Assembly: GCF_004210375.1 (NCBI RefSeq)
Contig: NC_134829.1
Location: 24,382,034-24,446,033, forward strand
Direction: 5' to 3'
Length of the DNA: 64,000 nt
Source: Tachypleus tridentatus
Lineage: Eukaryota; Arthropoda; Merostomata; Xiphosura; Limulidae
A program made the position numbers and the translations under genes. The stretch's first letter is position 1, and every line of letters starts with the position of its first letter. Below the pieces are notes generated by a model, which was given only the letters and a program-made list of their open reading frames with translations, was not told the origin of the DNA and did not search any database. Below, one piece after another: positions 35,801 to 47,800 of this stretch.

Positions 35801-38800
35801 AGTGGAAAAAGCTTCATCACAACATTCCAAACTCCTCTTGAAGTTGAGGGCCATTGGGGATATACCCATTGAGGTTACTCCTCACTCTACTTTGAATTTT
35901 TTCAGAGTATTTATAGTTGAGAAGGATATAAAGACTTTTTCAGAGTCAGAGATCGTCGCAGGTTTCATCAGCCAAGGTGTTACAGCCACGCGCTGAAGTT
36001 TTACTCGTAGAGACAGTATTATGGAGCCAACAAATGATCTAGTATTAACATTTACAACATCATGTCCTCCTTCCACAATCAAGGCAGGATATCTGAATTG
36101 TAAGGTATGGCCTTATATTCCTAACCCTGTTAGATGTTTTCATTGTCAACTATTTGGTCACACGAAAACATCTTGCTGTGGTTCCTTGACATGTGCCTGT
36201 TGTGCTAGTAATGACCCTGATGCTTTTGAATTCCAACTAGGACTGCATTGTGTTAACTGTAATGGTCCACATCATTTCTATTTTACTTCTTGCCTTAAAA
36301 GGGTGGAAGAGAAAGAAGTACAACAGTTCAAGACAGTTCATAATACTTCTTTCCCAGAGGCTCAGACATTACTATTCCCAATTCGATCTTGGACTTATAC
36401 TGCTGTAATCCATTCCACTACTACAGTAGGACTCCAGACAGACCTTTCCGTACCTCCTAAAGAATCCTTAACAGCACATCTTAATCTAATACCCTCCAAA
36501 ATCAACAAATTTAATGAATCAGTATCTACTTCTATCTCTATTCCTACCACATCTTCCAGTCATTACCCAACTTCACCTTGTTCAAGCCCATGTGTTTCCA
36601 TGGGGTCTTCATTTCTTGACACCCCAAAAATTAAACAACCCATTTGTTCATGTCCTCAATCACTGGAACGTATGTCTACAAACTCCGATCTGCCTACTCA
36701 ATCCAGAGCAGATCACTAGAGAGTGACCAACCTACATCCAGTAAAGAAAAGAAGCGAGGTCACAAACAGAAGGTCTCCATGCCATATTCTCCTCCAAAAT
36801 AAAGTAAAATTGCCACGCTAATCCAAAGAAACTGTTGAGGTTTTCAGTCAAATGTGAATGGCATCAAGGATTTGATTGCCTTTTATCATCCCAAATGTCT
36901 TTCTTTACTGGAAACATTTTTAAAAACAACTAATACAGTCACCATTCGACAATACTCCTTATACCAAAATGACAGGTCATGTGTAGAACAAGGATATGGG
37001 GGTGTAGCAATGCTGGTTGATCAACATGTGCCCACCTGGTCCTTGTCATTGAATACGCCCTTGGAGGCTGTAGCTATCCGTATCTCCTTGGGTCGTACCA
37101 ACACTGTTTGCTCTTTGTACCTTATCCCTGGAAAAAAATATCATCCCTCAGACCTTGATGCCCTCATTGAACAACTGCCAACCCCCTTTTTACTTCTGGG
37201 GATCTTAATGGGCATATTCCCCTCTGGGGTGGTTCTAGTATTGATGTGAGGGGTTGTGCTAAATCACAACCTGTCTCTCTTCAATACTGGCTCTTACACT
37301 TATTTTTATGCACCCAGTCAGTCATTTACTGCTATAGATCTTTCTGTCTGCTCACCTTTGCTTTTCACTTTCTTTTCTTGGGAGGTTGACATCAATCCAT
37401 GGGGTAGTGATCATTTTCCTATCATATTAAGAAAGGTTGGCCTTGGTCAGTGCCACCTGACCCATGTGCCTCAGTGGAAGTTGGACTAGGTCAACTGACC
37501 CTCTTTCACTGCTCTCTCAGAACTTGATCCTGCCATCTTATGTAAATCATCAATAGATGATTGTGTAGCAGCAGTAACTAATTGTATTGTCCCATGGCAT
37601 CATCACCCTTGGTGGAATTCTGCTTGTTCTATAACACGAAAAGCTCAGAAACGTGCTTGGGATAAATTTCGTAGATATCCCACGCTTACAAACCTCATTG
37701 CATTTCAGCAAGCCCCTGCACAGGCTTAGCAAGTTAGACGTCAAAGCCAGAAGGAATCTTGGATTAGATATACTTCCAGCATTTCTTCAGCCACCAGTTC
37801 AAAAGTCATATGGGACAAGATCTGGAAGGTGAGTGGATGGTATACTTCTGCCCCCCTCTCTATCTTAATATTCAATGGCCATGAGGTTGCTGATGCTCAG
37901 AGCATTGCCAATACTTTTGGTGAATGTTTCTCTCATGTATCTAGCTCTTCAAACTCATCCCCTTCCTTCTTAGCTTTTAAAACATGAGTTGAACATCTGC
38001 CTCTTTCCTTTTCAACTGATCATCCCTGTGACTACAATCACCCTCTTACACTGTTGGAACTCAGACTTGTGCTTCATTGGTCTGGCAATACATTAGTTGG
38101 ACCTGTTCCACACATTGACTATGGTCCATTTATCAAAACCCAACTATTCACTAGTCGGCAGTCGACCTGGAGTGAGCAACAAAATAATAAGCTTTTTCAA
38201 ATCAAGCCTTTTTTAGCTCTTTGGCCATTTTTTTTCTGTAAAGATTGAAAGGAGGAACTTGTTTTGGCTAGGCTATGCATTGGTCACAGTTTTTTAACTC
38301 ACAACTTTCTTTTATCTGGTACTGGTGCATCAGTGTGTGGTCTGTGTGGCACTCAGGTCACAATCATACATATTTTATTATCATGCCGTTGTTACAACCA
38401 AGAACAATGATGCCATTTTAAACGTATTTTTAAGGTAGGTTTGCTCTTGACATTATCCAATGTCATAGGTGATTATTGCTGCTTCACTCATGTTTTTACA
38501 TTTTTAAGAGTCATTGGTCTCTTTAGCTTAATTTAAGGATTTTATTGGACTATACACTGTTTTAGCATGATTTCTTTTACACATTTTAATTTTATTTTGA
38601 CCTGAACCTAGGACTGGAAAGGCCAACTTCAAGTGACTGATAGCAAGTTTGAACTAATGCTTCAGTCTTCCTGGCAGGTCTTAATTTTACATATTTTACG
38701 TATTTTTACCTTCATTTCCATATACCATTATAATATACTACATCTTGTTTGTCACAGATAGCCTAGTAGTTTTGTACCAATAAACATGAAATACTCACCT

Positions 38801-41800
38801 ACCTACCTTGCTGGTTTTGGGGTATCTGTATTTTCTGCATTTTGTATTCCCAGTTGCTTTCTCTTACTGTATTTTACACTTTATTCCAATTCTTTCTTCT
38901 TCTTCAACCCTTTTGTCTTACTTCTTTGCTTTAACGGGACTATGTTGTGCTTTCCACACACTTGCATGAACTTCATTCAAGTTGTTGATACTTTTTATTT
39001 AACGTATCATCTTTCCTCTCTTGTCATTATCATTTGGATGTCTATATATCATTTTCTTATCTGACCCAGACCTTTCTTCTTAATACTTAGGCTTCTTGGG
39101 TAGGTGATCCTCTTTTCACATTTTGTCACACTAGATTTGCCAACTGTCTAACTTTCTTAAGTCTCATTCTCATCAGCATTTGAATAAAACCCTTCAGGCT
39201 GACATGTGGATGGATATGCATACTTCTGTCTACCGTTATTTTTGTCATCTGATTGCTTTGTCTCCTGCAGGGGTTTTGATTCACTATTATTCACTACACA
39301 TACATACCAGCTTTGAGAAAGGTAAGTATATTTTATTTTTATGGATCTCACTAGGTGTCTAATGTTGTTTTGAAGGTTATGCTTCTTTTCCAAAATCCAC
39401 ATAAAGCCACAGGCAACTGAAAGTGCTCAGCTCATCTGTCTTGGTTCTTCCATTGCTCAGTGTGAGATAGGGTGTTCCAAAAGATCATTAGAAGTACTCT
39501 AGTTGTTTATAGTGTTACTCAGTTGTTTGATCTAGGCCATACCAATTCCTTGAACTATGGAAAAACCCAACACCAAGGAATTGAGTACCTACTTCTATGG
39601 CTCGCATAGGTTTACTTTTAAAAATAATGTTTCATGGTCATGCATTGCACTGTCTCCAGGAGCTCTAGGCACTTTTCCAGGTCTCTCCACTTTTTTAAGT
39701 GGAACATCCTTGTCATTCTGTGATGGGAGGACTTTGGAGAATTATCACCAGTTGGAGTTAGAACAATATGGTGAGAAGTAGGGTGATGACGACACTGTCA
39801 ATGTAGAATGGTTCACCCCACAAATCTAGTAGCATGCAAATCTCTTAGGCAGAAGTGCAAGGAATATGGTAATTTTGTGTGAGTGAGTGAGTATCTATTA
39901 TGAATACATTTTCAAAACAGGTAAATGGTCATTTCATGAAAGTCTCATTTTTTCATGCATAATGTGACAGCTACTTTAATGTTTCACTTAATAGATATAG
40001 TCTGAAAGACAGTTAAATTTTTGTGAATAATGTAGTAAAATAAATTTGTATCAAAACTAGAGAGAACATCTGTAAATATAACACTACACAATGTTGTAGT
40101 AAATCATAAATAAATAATCTTCTAGATGACTAAAGAAAGCAAGCAATACTACTAAAGAGTTATTTATTTCTTTAAAAGAAAATAGTTTTGAAATTTGTTT
40201 CCAGATGGGACATTTGTCCCTAGAAACATGATTGGTAATTACTGGGGAGGCTGGGGAATGAACATGCCTGCACCTTGGGGACCTGCATCAGAAGATTCTG
40301 CCACCACCAGCACTGCAGTGGGGAAGGAGGCCTTTGAATATGGACACATGCATGGTAATCTACCCTTGAACGCCCAAAGCTATGAGTATAATCATGGGTC
40401 AGATCAATATGCCTTCAATCAGGTGTGTATGTTGAGAGCATTATAGTTACCTTTGAAGAAAACAGAGTTGCCTGTGACTGTTCTGCCTTGGTGAATTAAC
40501 TCTGTTGTTGTTTCAGAAATTTACACTTCTGTTTATAAGTAGATTACAATGTTTTTTGGTATACTTCCATATTAGGTGAAAGCATTGTTGACTTTAGCTC
40601 AAAACATTGTATCAAAAAATAAGTCACAATTAAAAAAAGAAACTTCATAGTGATATACTGAAATATTTTTAATTATTATTTTTAAATATTGTTATTTTTT
40701 AAAAATTTTATAACCTCAAGTTTGAATCAAAACATTGATGGCAAAAACCAAGGTTATTTTCCATATCTGATAAAATCAAAAGTGTTTGTTTGGTTGCAAA
40801 TGATCTTGTAATTTTCTTAGATATTTCTTGTTTATACTGTGCTGTCTGGTGGTTTCTTGGTGTTTAATCATAATTGCATTATTAGGACAGTTCAGAATGT
40901 CTAGTGAATGTTATATTGATGTTTCAACATGCATTTATTCTAAAATTTTTCTAAAACTCAGAGTAATTTAACAGAATACTTCAAGATGGTGTATTATTGT
41001 AAAGCATATTAGTAAACAAAACAAAACTCAAAATGTGTAATTTTTTAGGGGAAGTAATTAGAGAAGATCTAGATTTCTTTCTCATTAAGATGGTTCATTA
41101 TCAGGACATATGTTTAATGTCTGTACTTTTTTAAATAATGAAATTGTAATTTGTGTTTTTCATGCATATCTAGGCAATGTTTCCTCAAACACAGTCTGAG
41201 CCTCAGTTTCCAGAACTTGATTCTCAATTTCCACTACCAAATCATCAGTTTTCACAACCAGATCCTCAGTTCACACAGCCTGACCATCAGTTTCCACAGT
41301 TTTGGCAGCCAGTTCTTCAGCCTCCAGACATTTTAGCTCCTCCGTCTTTCATGAAAAAAAACAAAAAAGACTTCAGTGATAATGAATTAAATAAAAGCTT
41401 GGAGGATACAACACAATTAGGTTTGTTAGTTTATAGGATACAACACAATTAGGTTTGTTAATTTGTAGGATACAACACAATTAGGTTTGTTAATTTGTAG
41501 GATACAACACAACTAGGTTTGTTAGTTTGTCTAACAGCATCAGAAATATAAAAACTGAAACTTTTTTTTTCAAAGAGAGGTTGGGTTTTGTAAATCATTT
41601 CTAAGATGTTCATTAACTATTTTTGCAATATAGAACACGGCGTATTTATTTTTTGCTTTTTAAAAATGTTTTATCCATTTAATTGTATTTGGGTTTTCAA
41701 AATTTTACTTGCTTCTTTACAAAACAAACTATTGTTACCTTGCATTATAGTGTAATCTGTATTAGTAACCATGGTACAAACTATTGTTACCTTGCACTAT

Positions 41801-44800
41801 AGTGTAATCTGTATTAGTAACCGTAGTATGAAGTAATAGCTATCTGTTTTCTGGACAGTTATCTGTGTGAAATATATTTTCAAGTAATAAAAATGTTTTA
41901 CAGATGCTGTAAAACGCAAGCAACTGCCAGCATGGATTCGAGAAGGTTTGGAAAAAATGGAAAGAGAACGTCAGAAAAAAATGGAAAAAGAAAAAGCTAA
42001 GTTGGAATTGGAACAAAAACTGAAAACCGAGAAGGAAGATAAAGTGGTTGTAGAACATGGAGTTAAAGAAGAAGAAGAAGACACTCATAGCTCCCCTGCT
42101 CAAGTACTAAAGAGCAAATTTGTGAGTTGAGACCATTGTTTTTTAATTTCTCTCTTGACTTTATTACATAACTCATAAATGTACATAAGTTGCTAATGTA
42201 TGTTGTGTTAATAATACAAACTGGTTACATCAACAGCTGTATTATGTGTATTTTGGTAATATGAAAAAAACAAACTTGTATTGGTTAACCCCAGAGTGTG
42301 GATAAGCACAGTTGAAAAAAAAAAAACGTCCTAAGAATTTCTTCACAAAAGTAGCATCCTAGACTTGCTTCACAATAAAGGTCATCTTATGCATGGGATC
42401 ATTTTATAAATAGGCAAACACAGCTCCAGAAAATATGTTTAAACCAAACATTTTGACATTACTTCTTTTCATGGAATCATATTGTTAAATATTATGAATA
42501 TTGATGACATTTAAATCATAATAATTCAAAAGAAAACAATATATTATGATTTAATGATGGAAAAGGATGACTGTATGAAAAATATACCACATATAACTGT
42601 TTGAATTTTGCATGCATATTTTTGTAGGATCATAAAAATACATTCTGAGCACAGTTTCTGTTAATAAGTTCAGAACTTTATTTATATATAATGTATTTAC
42701 ATGAAATGCCATTTATTTAAATACAGCATTATTCTAAACTTAAATGTACAAAGCACAACATAAATTGAGTGTTTTTTTGTTAATCATACTTTCAGAAAAA
42801 ACATTTAGTATTAATATTAAAAGTGTCTTGCAAGACCAGAATTGTTTTTACATATATAAGCATAAAGATGGATCCAGTTGTTAATTCTAGAGAGATTTCC
42901 AGGTTACTACTTAAAGTTGTTCAAATATTAAGTATTATTTTATTTTATCATAGATCATTTAGATTGAATTAGTAGACATTCTTTGAATATTATGTTGATA
43001 AAAGTGTATTTGGCTAAGAGCCTATGCAAAAGTGGTGTGTGAGATAAGAGAATACTCTTGAGTTTTTTTTTAGTATATTGCTTATAGTACAAATATGTTA
43101 ATATGCCACTTGGATTGTGTTACTAGATACTGAATAACTGTTTCAAACTATACATTGATTTTAATAGCAAAATATTTTTCTAGTTTGTTGATGTTTATAA
43201 AAAATCTTTTGGAAAATAGAATTATCATTCCTCAGTATATCTCTCCGTACAGTCTGTGGTATTTTATCCATTTTAATTATTTAATATCCTGCTTTGTGTA
43301 TAATAAGCATAAGAGATATTTATAGATGGTATAGTATACACAACTTGTAAGGATGTTGTTTTCAGTAGTAACCATGCTAACTACAATAAAAAGGATATGA
43401 ACTTGTGAATAAAATTCAACTTGTAAGGATGTTGTTTTCAGTAGTAACCATGCTAACTACAACAAAAAGGATATGAACTTGTAAATAATCAGTACAGATA
43501 AGACATATAGTTGAGTATGTGTTACTACAAGCTTAAAATGATAGAAAACAGCATTGAGATTGTAAAATAAATAATGTATTAATCCAATATTTAAATCTTA
43601 ATAATTTTAATATCTTAAGCAATCAGTTCACCTACATTTTCTAAAGATAATTATGTTTAAAGAACTGCATTGAAATAGAGGCTTAAAAGTTTTGCAGGCA
43701 CCAGAGCAAAAATTTTTAATTCTAACTTTATCCTATATTAAAAGGTTTGTTCTAATCTCGAATAAAACCTTGTTAAATGATATATTGTATAAAGCAATCA
43801 ATGAAGAACTTGTCTTTAAAGTTGAGGTACTCTCATCATGTTAAACCAACTTTAATTTATTTCTATTTTTAAGGAAAGTGACAGTGAGACTGAAGAGGGG
43901 CCACAGCAGAATTTTGTCAATAGAAGTCCATCATCTTCCCATGTAGACAAAACTGAATGTTCTTCCCCTACAATACCCATTAAGTCTGAGGAAGAAAGAA
44001 AACAAGAAATGGTATATATACTTATATAATTAAACTGATACTTTGAAATTTAATTTCACCTTTTTGTTGTTATTCTCATAATCAAAAAGACTGATTTATT
44101 ATGTTAAAAGTTAGTGTATAAAAATAACTCTAATTATGGTTACATGGTAGCTCTCTATGCATGAATATTGTAAAATAATGTTAAACTTGTTTGTAACTAC
44201 TGATTCTGGTGTTCTTCATGGGATTCATTGAATATTCTTTAGGTATTTGTCTCGTAACTTGCATTAAACCAGTTTTGCACTTAACGTGCATCTATTATTT
44301 ATCTTTGTCAGTTCCTTCATAAAGTTGTCAAGATTGTTTTAAACAAACTATAATTTTTAGATAACTATGTTTCTCATATATTTCATTTTCCAAATTTCAG
44401 TTTATTAGATTTTATTTTCTCTTCATTTTAGTGCATAATTGTTTTACTTTATTGTATCTTTTCATTAGTGCTTCATTTCCCTTGTTTTTCATAGTTTAAA
44501 AAGACAAATGAAATACAAAGAAGTTGAGTAACATAATTTTTAACATTTAGCAAGTGGGATAGGAGATTAATGTTAAAAATAGATGAAGTCATTCATATTT
44601 TTCTTTTAAAATTTCCATTAACACTACTTCACATAAGGTACAGTGTCAATCAAAATGTTTGTTCCTTGAATAAGTGCCCAAAATATAGCCTTTAATTTTA
44701 TATATTCTCATTTAGGGTGAAACCACTTAACTTTAACAAGCTGAAAATTAAAAAAAATACCAATGTATTTTGAGTATATTAAGTGATAATTGAAAAAAAC

Positions 44801-47800
44801 ATGATTTATATATAATCATGTCTTAGATTTTATTATTTTAATAACGAACATAAGTGTTTTCAAATCCCTTTACTTGCATCAGATATTTGGTAATAAAAAG
44901 TCATAATTGTTGTAAGAATAAAGTATGTTAAGTTTTACATTAAATTTCACAATAGAATGGTTGTTTATATTTAATAGTTTGAGTATCTGGTGCCTTTATA
45001 TTTGAAGTATTGTCTTTTCAAAGATTTTGAAAGTGAGAAGGTTATTGACCGAAATTCTCCTGGAAGTAACCAATGAAGAACTGCAGCTTTGTGCTGAAGA
45101 TGTTCACAAAAGAGCTGTGAATAAAGGTAGTATTAATGTTTTTATTCAGGCTCACATATAGAGTCCTATAAGAGAAGGAGAGAACAAATTGATGTTTGTT
45201 TAATCTCACCGTAGGATTTAAAAGATATATTCACCAGTGTTTCAAATTATAGGAAAATTATTTAAAATGTGGTATTTCAGTGAATAAGGTGAATAAGGAA
45301 TTAAGTAATACTTTAAAGTATGTAAACAAGTGTTGAGTATCTGCAAATTTAAAGTTTTGAAGAAATATTTAAAACTCCAGTAAGTGTAACCAAGATGTGT
45401 GATTTAATGTAAAGATGGAAAATTAAATATTAATGTGATAATTAAAGATGTTAGTATTCATAGTGATTCTAAGCTGAGAACAAACCTTTTGATAGTAATA
45501 AAACAGGCATTTGTATTAATTAAAATTGAAGAGCAGAATCTTAACAGAAACATTAGAATTGTTTAATTTTATCATCATTAATCAGTGTATATATGAACAC
45601 ATGTACATCTGTAAACAGTAAATTAAAATAATATGAAATATTTTGTGATGCATAATTCCCTTGCCTTCTCAAGAAATATCAACTTCAAACAGTTTTACAA
45701 CTATATAGTTGTAGAAATTGTAGTAAAACATTTGTTCAGCTTAGAGTCATTCTTAATCTTTTGATTGAAGTGTAACAGTTTAATAAAGTTACATGTACAC
45801 TCTTGTAGCTTGTTAAACTGTTCTAGTGGTTTGTAAGAAGATTGAAGTTAAAAGGTTTATAAATAAACAAAGTTTTTTTAGTAAAACTGTTTTACAAATG
45901 AAAATATGATTGGCATATTAATTTTACTTTTCAGTTAGTGTAAAAAGTAAACTGCAGATATACTATGAATGAAAAATTTCTTTTGTCTGAAATTTTATAA
46001 TGAAACAATGAAACCAATTTGTCTGTTTGATAGATAATGAAATCTGTAAATAATGCAGTGTGTATATAAGTCACTAATTGGTAAATATATTTATATAATT
46101 ATTTTCCTTTTCTGAAGTGAGATAACCATGATAATTTAAAGCACTATGTACATATATATTCCTAACAGTTACATTGCATCATCATTATGTGTCCAAATTT
46201 TTTAGTATGTGTGCTTTTGCAATATCAAAATTATCTGTGTTTATAATAATGTGAAAATTGTGTTTTCTGAGTCAAAGATATGTTGGTTGATTATTATTGT
46301 TTTATAGGGTGGATAATGGCTGCTGTAACGTCACATATAAAAGTGTATGATATTTGGCCTGTTCATTATTTTATTTGAATAATAATGTTTTCTAACCTTT
46401 AATAAACTGTGCACATTACATGTAAGCTCCAGCTCGACAGCTGGCCTCCTCATCAGCTCTGGCCTCTCTAGCGAGTGGACTTGGTAAGTTTTTCAACCTT
46501 AAGTAGCACTTTTATTATGTAGAGTATTTAACGTAAATCTCAAAATTTAGATTGTCTTCTTACTCTGTTAATGAACTTGATGTCTCAAACCTTCAATTTT
46601 GTGTGATATAATTTGCCTTTTCATTTCTTCCTAACTTCCAACCTCTTTAAAGATCTTTTTTTTAAGTACATAATATCTAACTGTACAATTAGTGAGAAAT
46701 GTAATTCATTGTTTAGGCTGTTCTTCAAGATATGATTGTGTGCTTGAATAGACAGGAAATCAACTTTATCATATGTAATTACTGTTGCTGTATAAACATT
46801 TTTATTGCTAATAGAAACATGTGAATAACAATGCGATTTTGAACTTTTTCCATCAGTTTTCTTCTTTGAAAGAAACATCATTACATTGTACAATTCCACT
46901 TCTTGTGAAGTTTGTTACTTTTGTGTTACAGTTTTATTCTTGGCAAGGTTATTTTGTACTATTTTTCTCTGTTAAAAAATATTAAATATTGTTAAGAATT
47001 ATTTAAGTGACTTACATCACATTTATATTTTGATTGTGTACTCTGAATGATTTCAGGAAGTTTTCTGTTTATATAATATTTGTGAAACTTTACTTTCCTG
47101 AAGGATTACTGATGGTGTTGTACAGGTTAGTTTGTCTTAAAGTTTGAGTGTAATTGTTTTAATTTTATAACTTTAAAGTTTAGAAGACTTGTGTAAATGA
47201 AGGGTTCCTTGTTTAACAGGAGGCCTAACTGGGTATGGTAGCAACAGTGAAGCAAGTGGTAGTGAGGACAGTGGTTCAGATGATTCTGATGAGGAACTTC
47301 AACAAAAGATCCGTGAAAAAAAGAAAAGATTTGCTTTGAAAGAGAAGGAAATTCTTTCTGCTATAGGAGAAGAGGAAGCTGCTGAAAGAGAAAGGGAAAA
47401 TCTGCAGAAGCAAAAAGGTAAGCACAGAGTTTAATACAATCACTTTGATGTTTAAACATTCATAATCCATTATTCATAAGTAATGATGAAGTTGATAACT
47501 TTTGTTGTTGTTTTGTAAATTGCCTTTCTTTTGTCTCTTGCTTATCATAATTTGAAGAGAAAAAACTCTTTTGTGCAGCCCTGAAAGAAGATTTACGTCA
47601 GTCCAACACCACCGAGCTGGATGAAAATGAGAAAAAACATAACACTGATACAGCAGCTGAAATGCCAGCTGTACAGAATGAATCTCAAGAAGTTCTAACA
47701 AACAGTCCTAAAAATAAATCTGAAAAAACTGAAAGAGGGGATATAAAACATGAAGCTGTAGAAAGTAAACCAGTTTATGAAGAGAATGTAAAAGTAAATG

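Larger units (their letters stand above)
35050..38780 (+). mobile_element. Jockey-like LINE, RT domain deleted
   Basis: 35050-35548 is a 5'UTR-like leader, followed by ORF1 (35549-36720) and ORF2 (36830-38500). ORF2 has its endonuclease and C-terminus, but the RT is removed by one internal deletion near 38108. Full elements of this type are above 5 kb; this one is about 3.7 kb. The ends are approximate and no target duplication was established. Confidence 0.7.
31296..40204 (+). other. PNISR: PNISR intron 2 (8.9 kb), packed with transposons
   Basis: Holds the mariner at 31523-32428, the Penelope-like element at 32815-34110, DIRS remnants at 34190-34900 and 39170-39370, and the Jockey-like LINE at about 35050-38780. 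38790-39900 also looks repeat-derived (pyrimidine-rich, broken frames) but only its 39170-39370 part is recognisable. The recognised protein-coding remnants read on the same strand as PNISR. Confidence 0.8.
40423..47219 (+). other. PNISR: PNISR introns 3 to 8, non-coding content
   Basis: Introns are 40423-41173, 41421-41903, 42122-43873, 44012-45023, 45127-46426 and 46484-47219. Apart from the three short tandem repeats listed separately (41403, 41725, 43341) they hold AT-rich sequence with no recognised element. Confidence 0.75.

Noticed and set aside
41421-41903. Downstream copies of the exon 4 donor as normal PNISR splice sites
   Set aside because: Use of any of them adds 32-nt multiples that break the frame and includes a TAG at 41450, so the gene model uses 41420.
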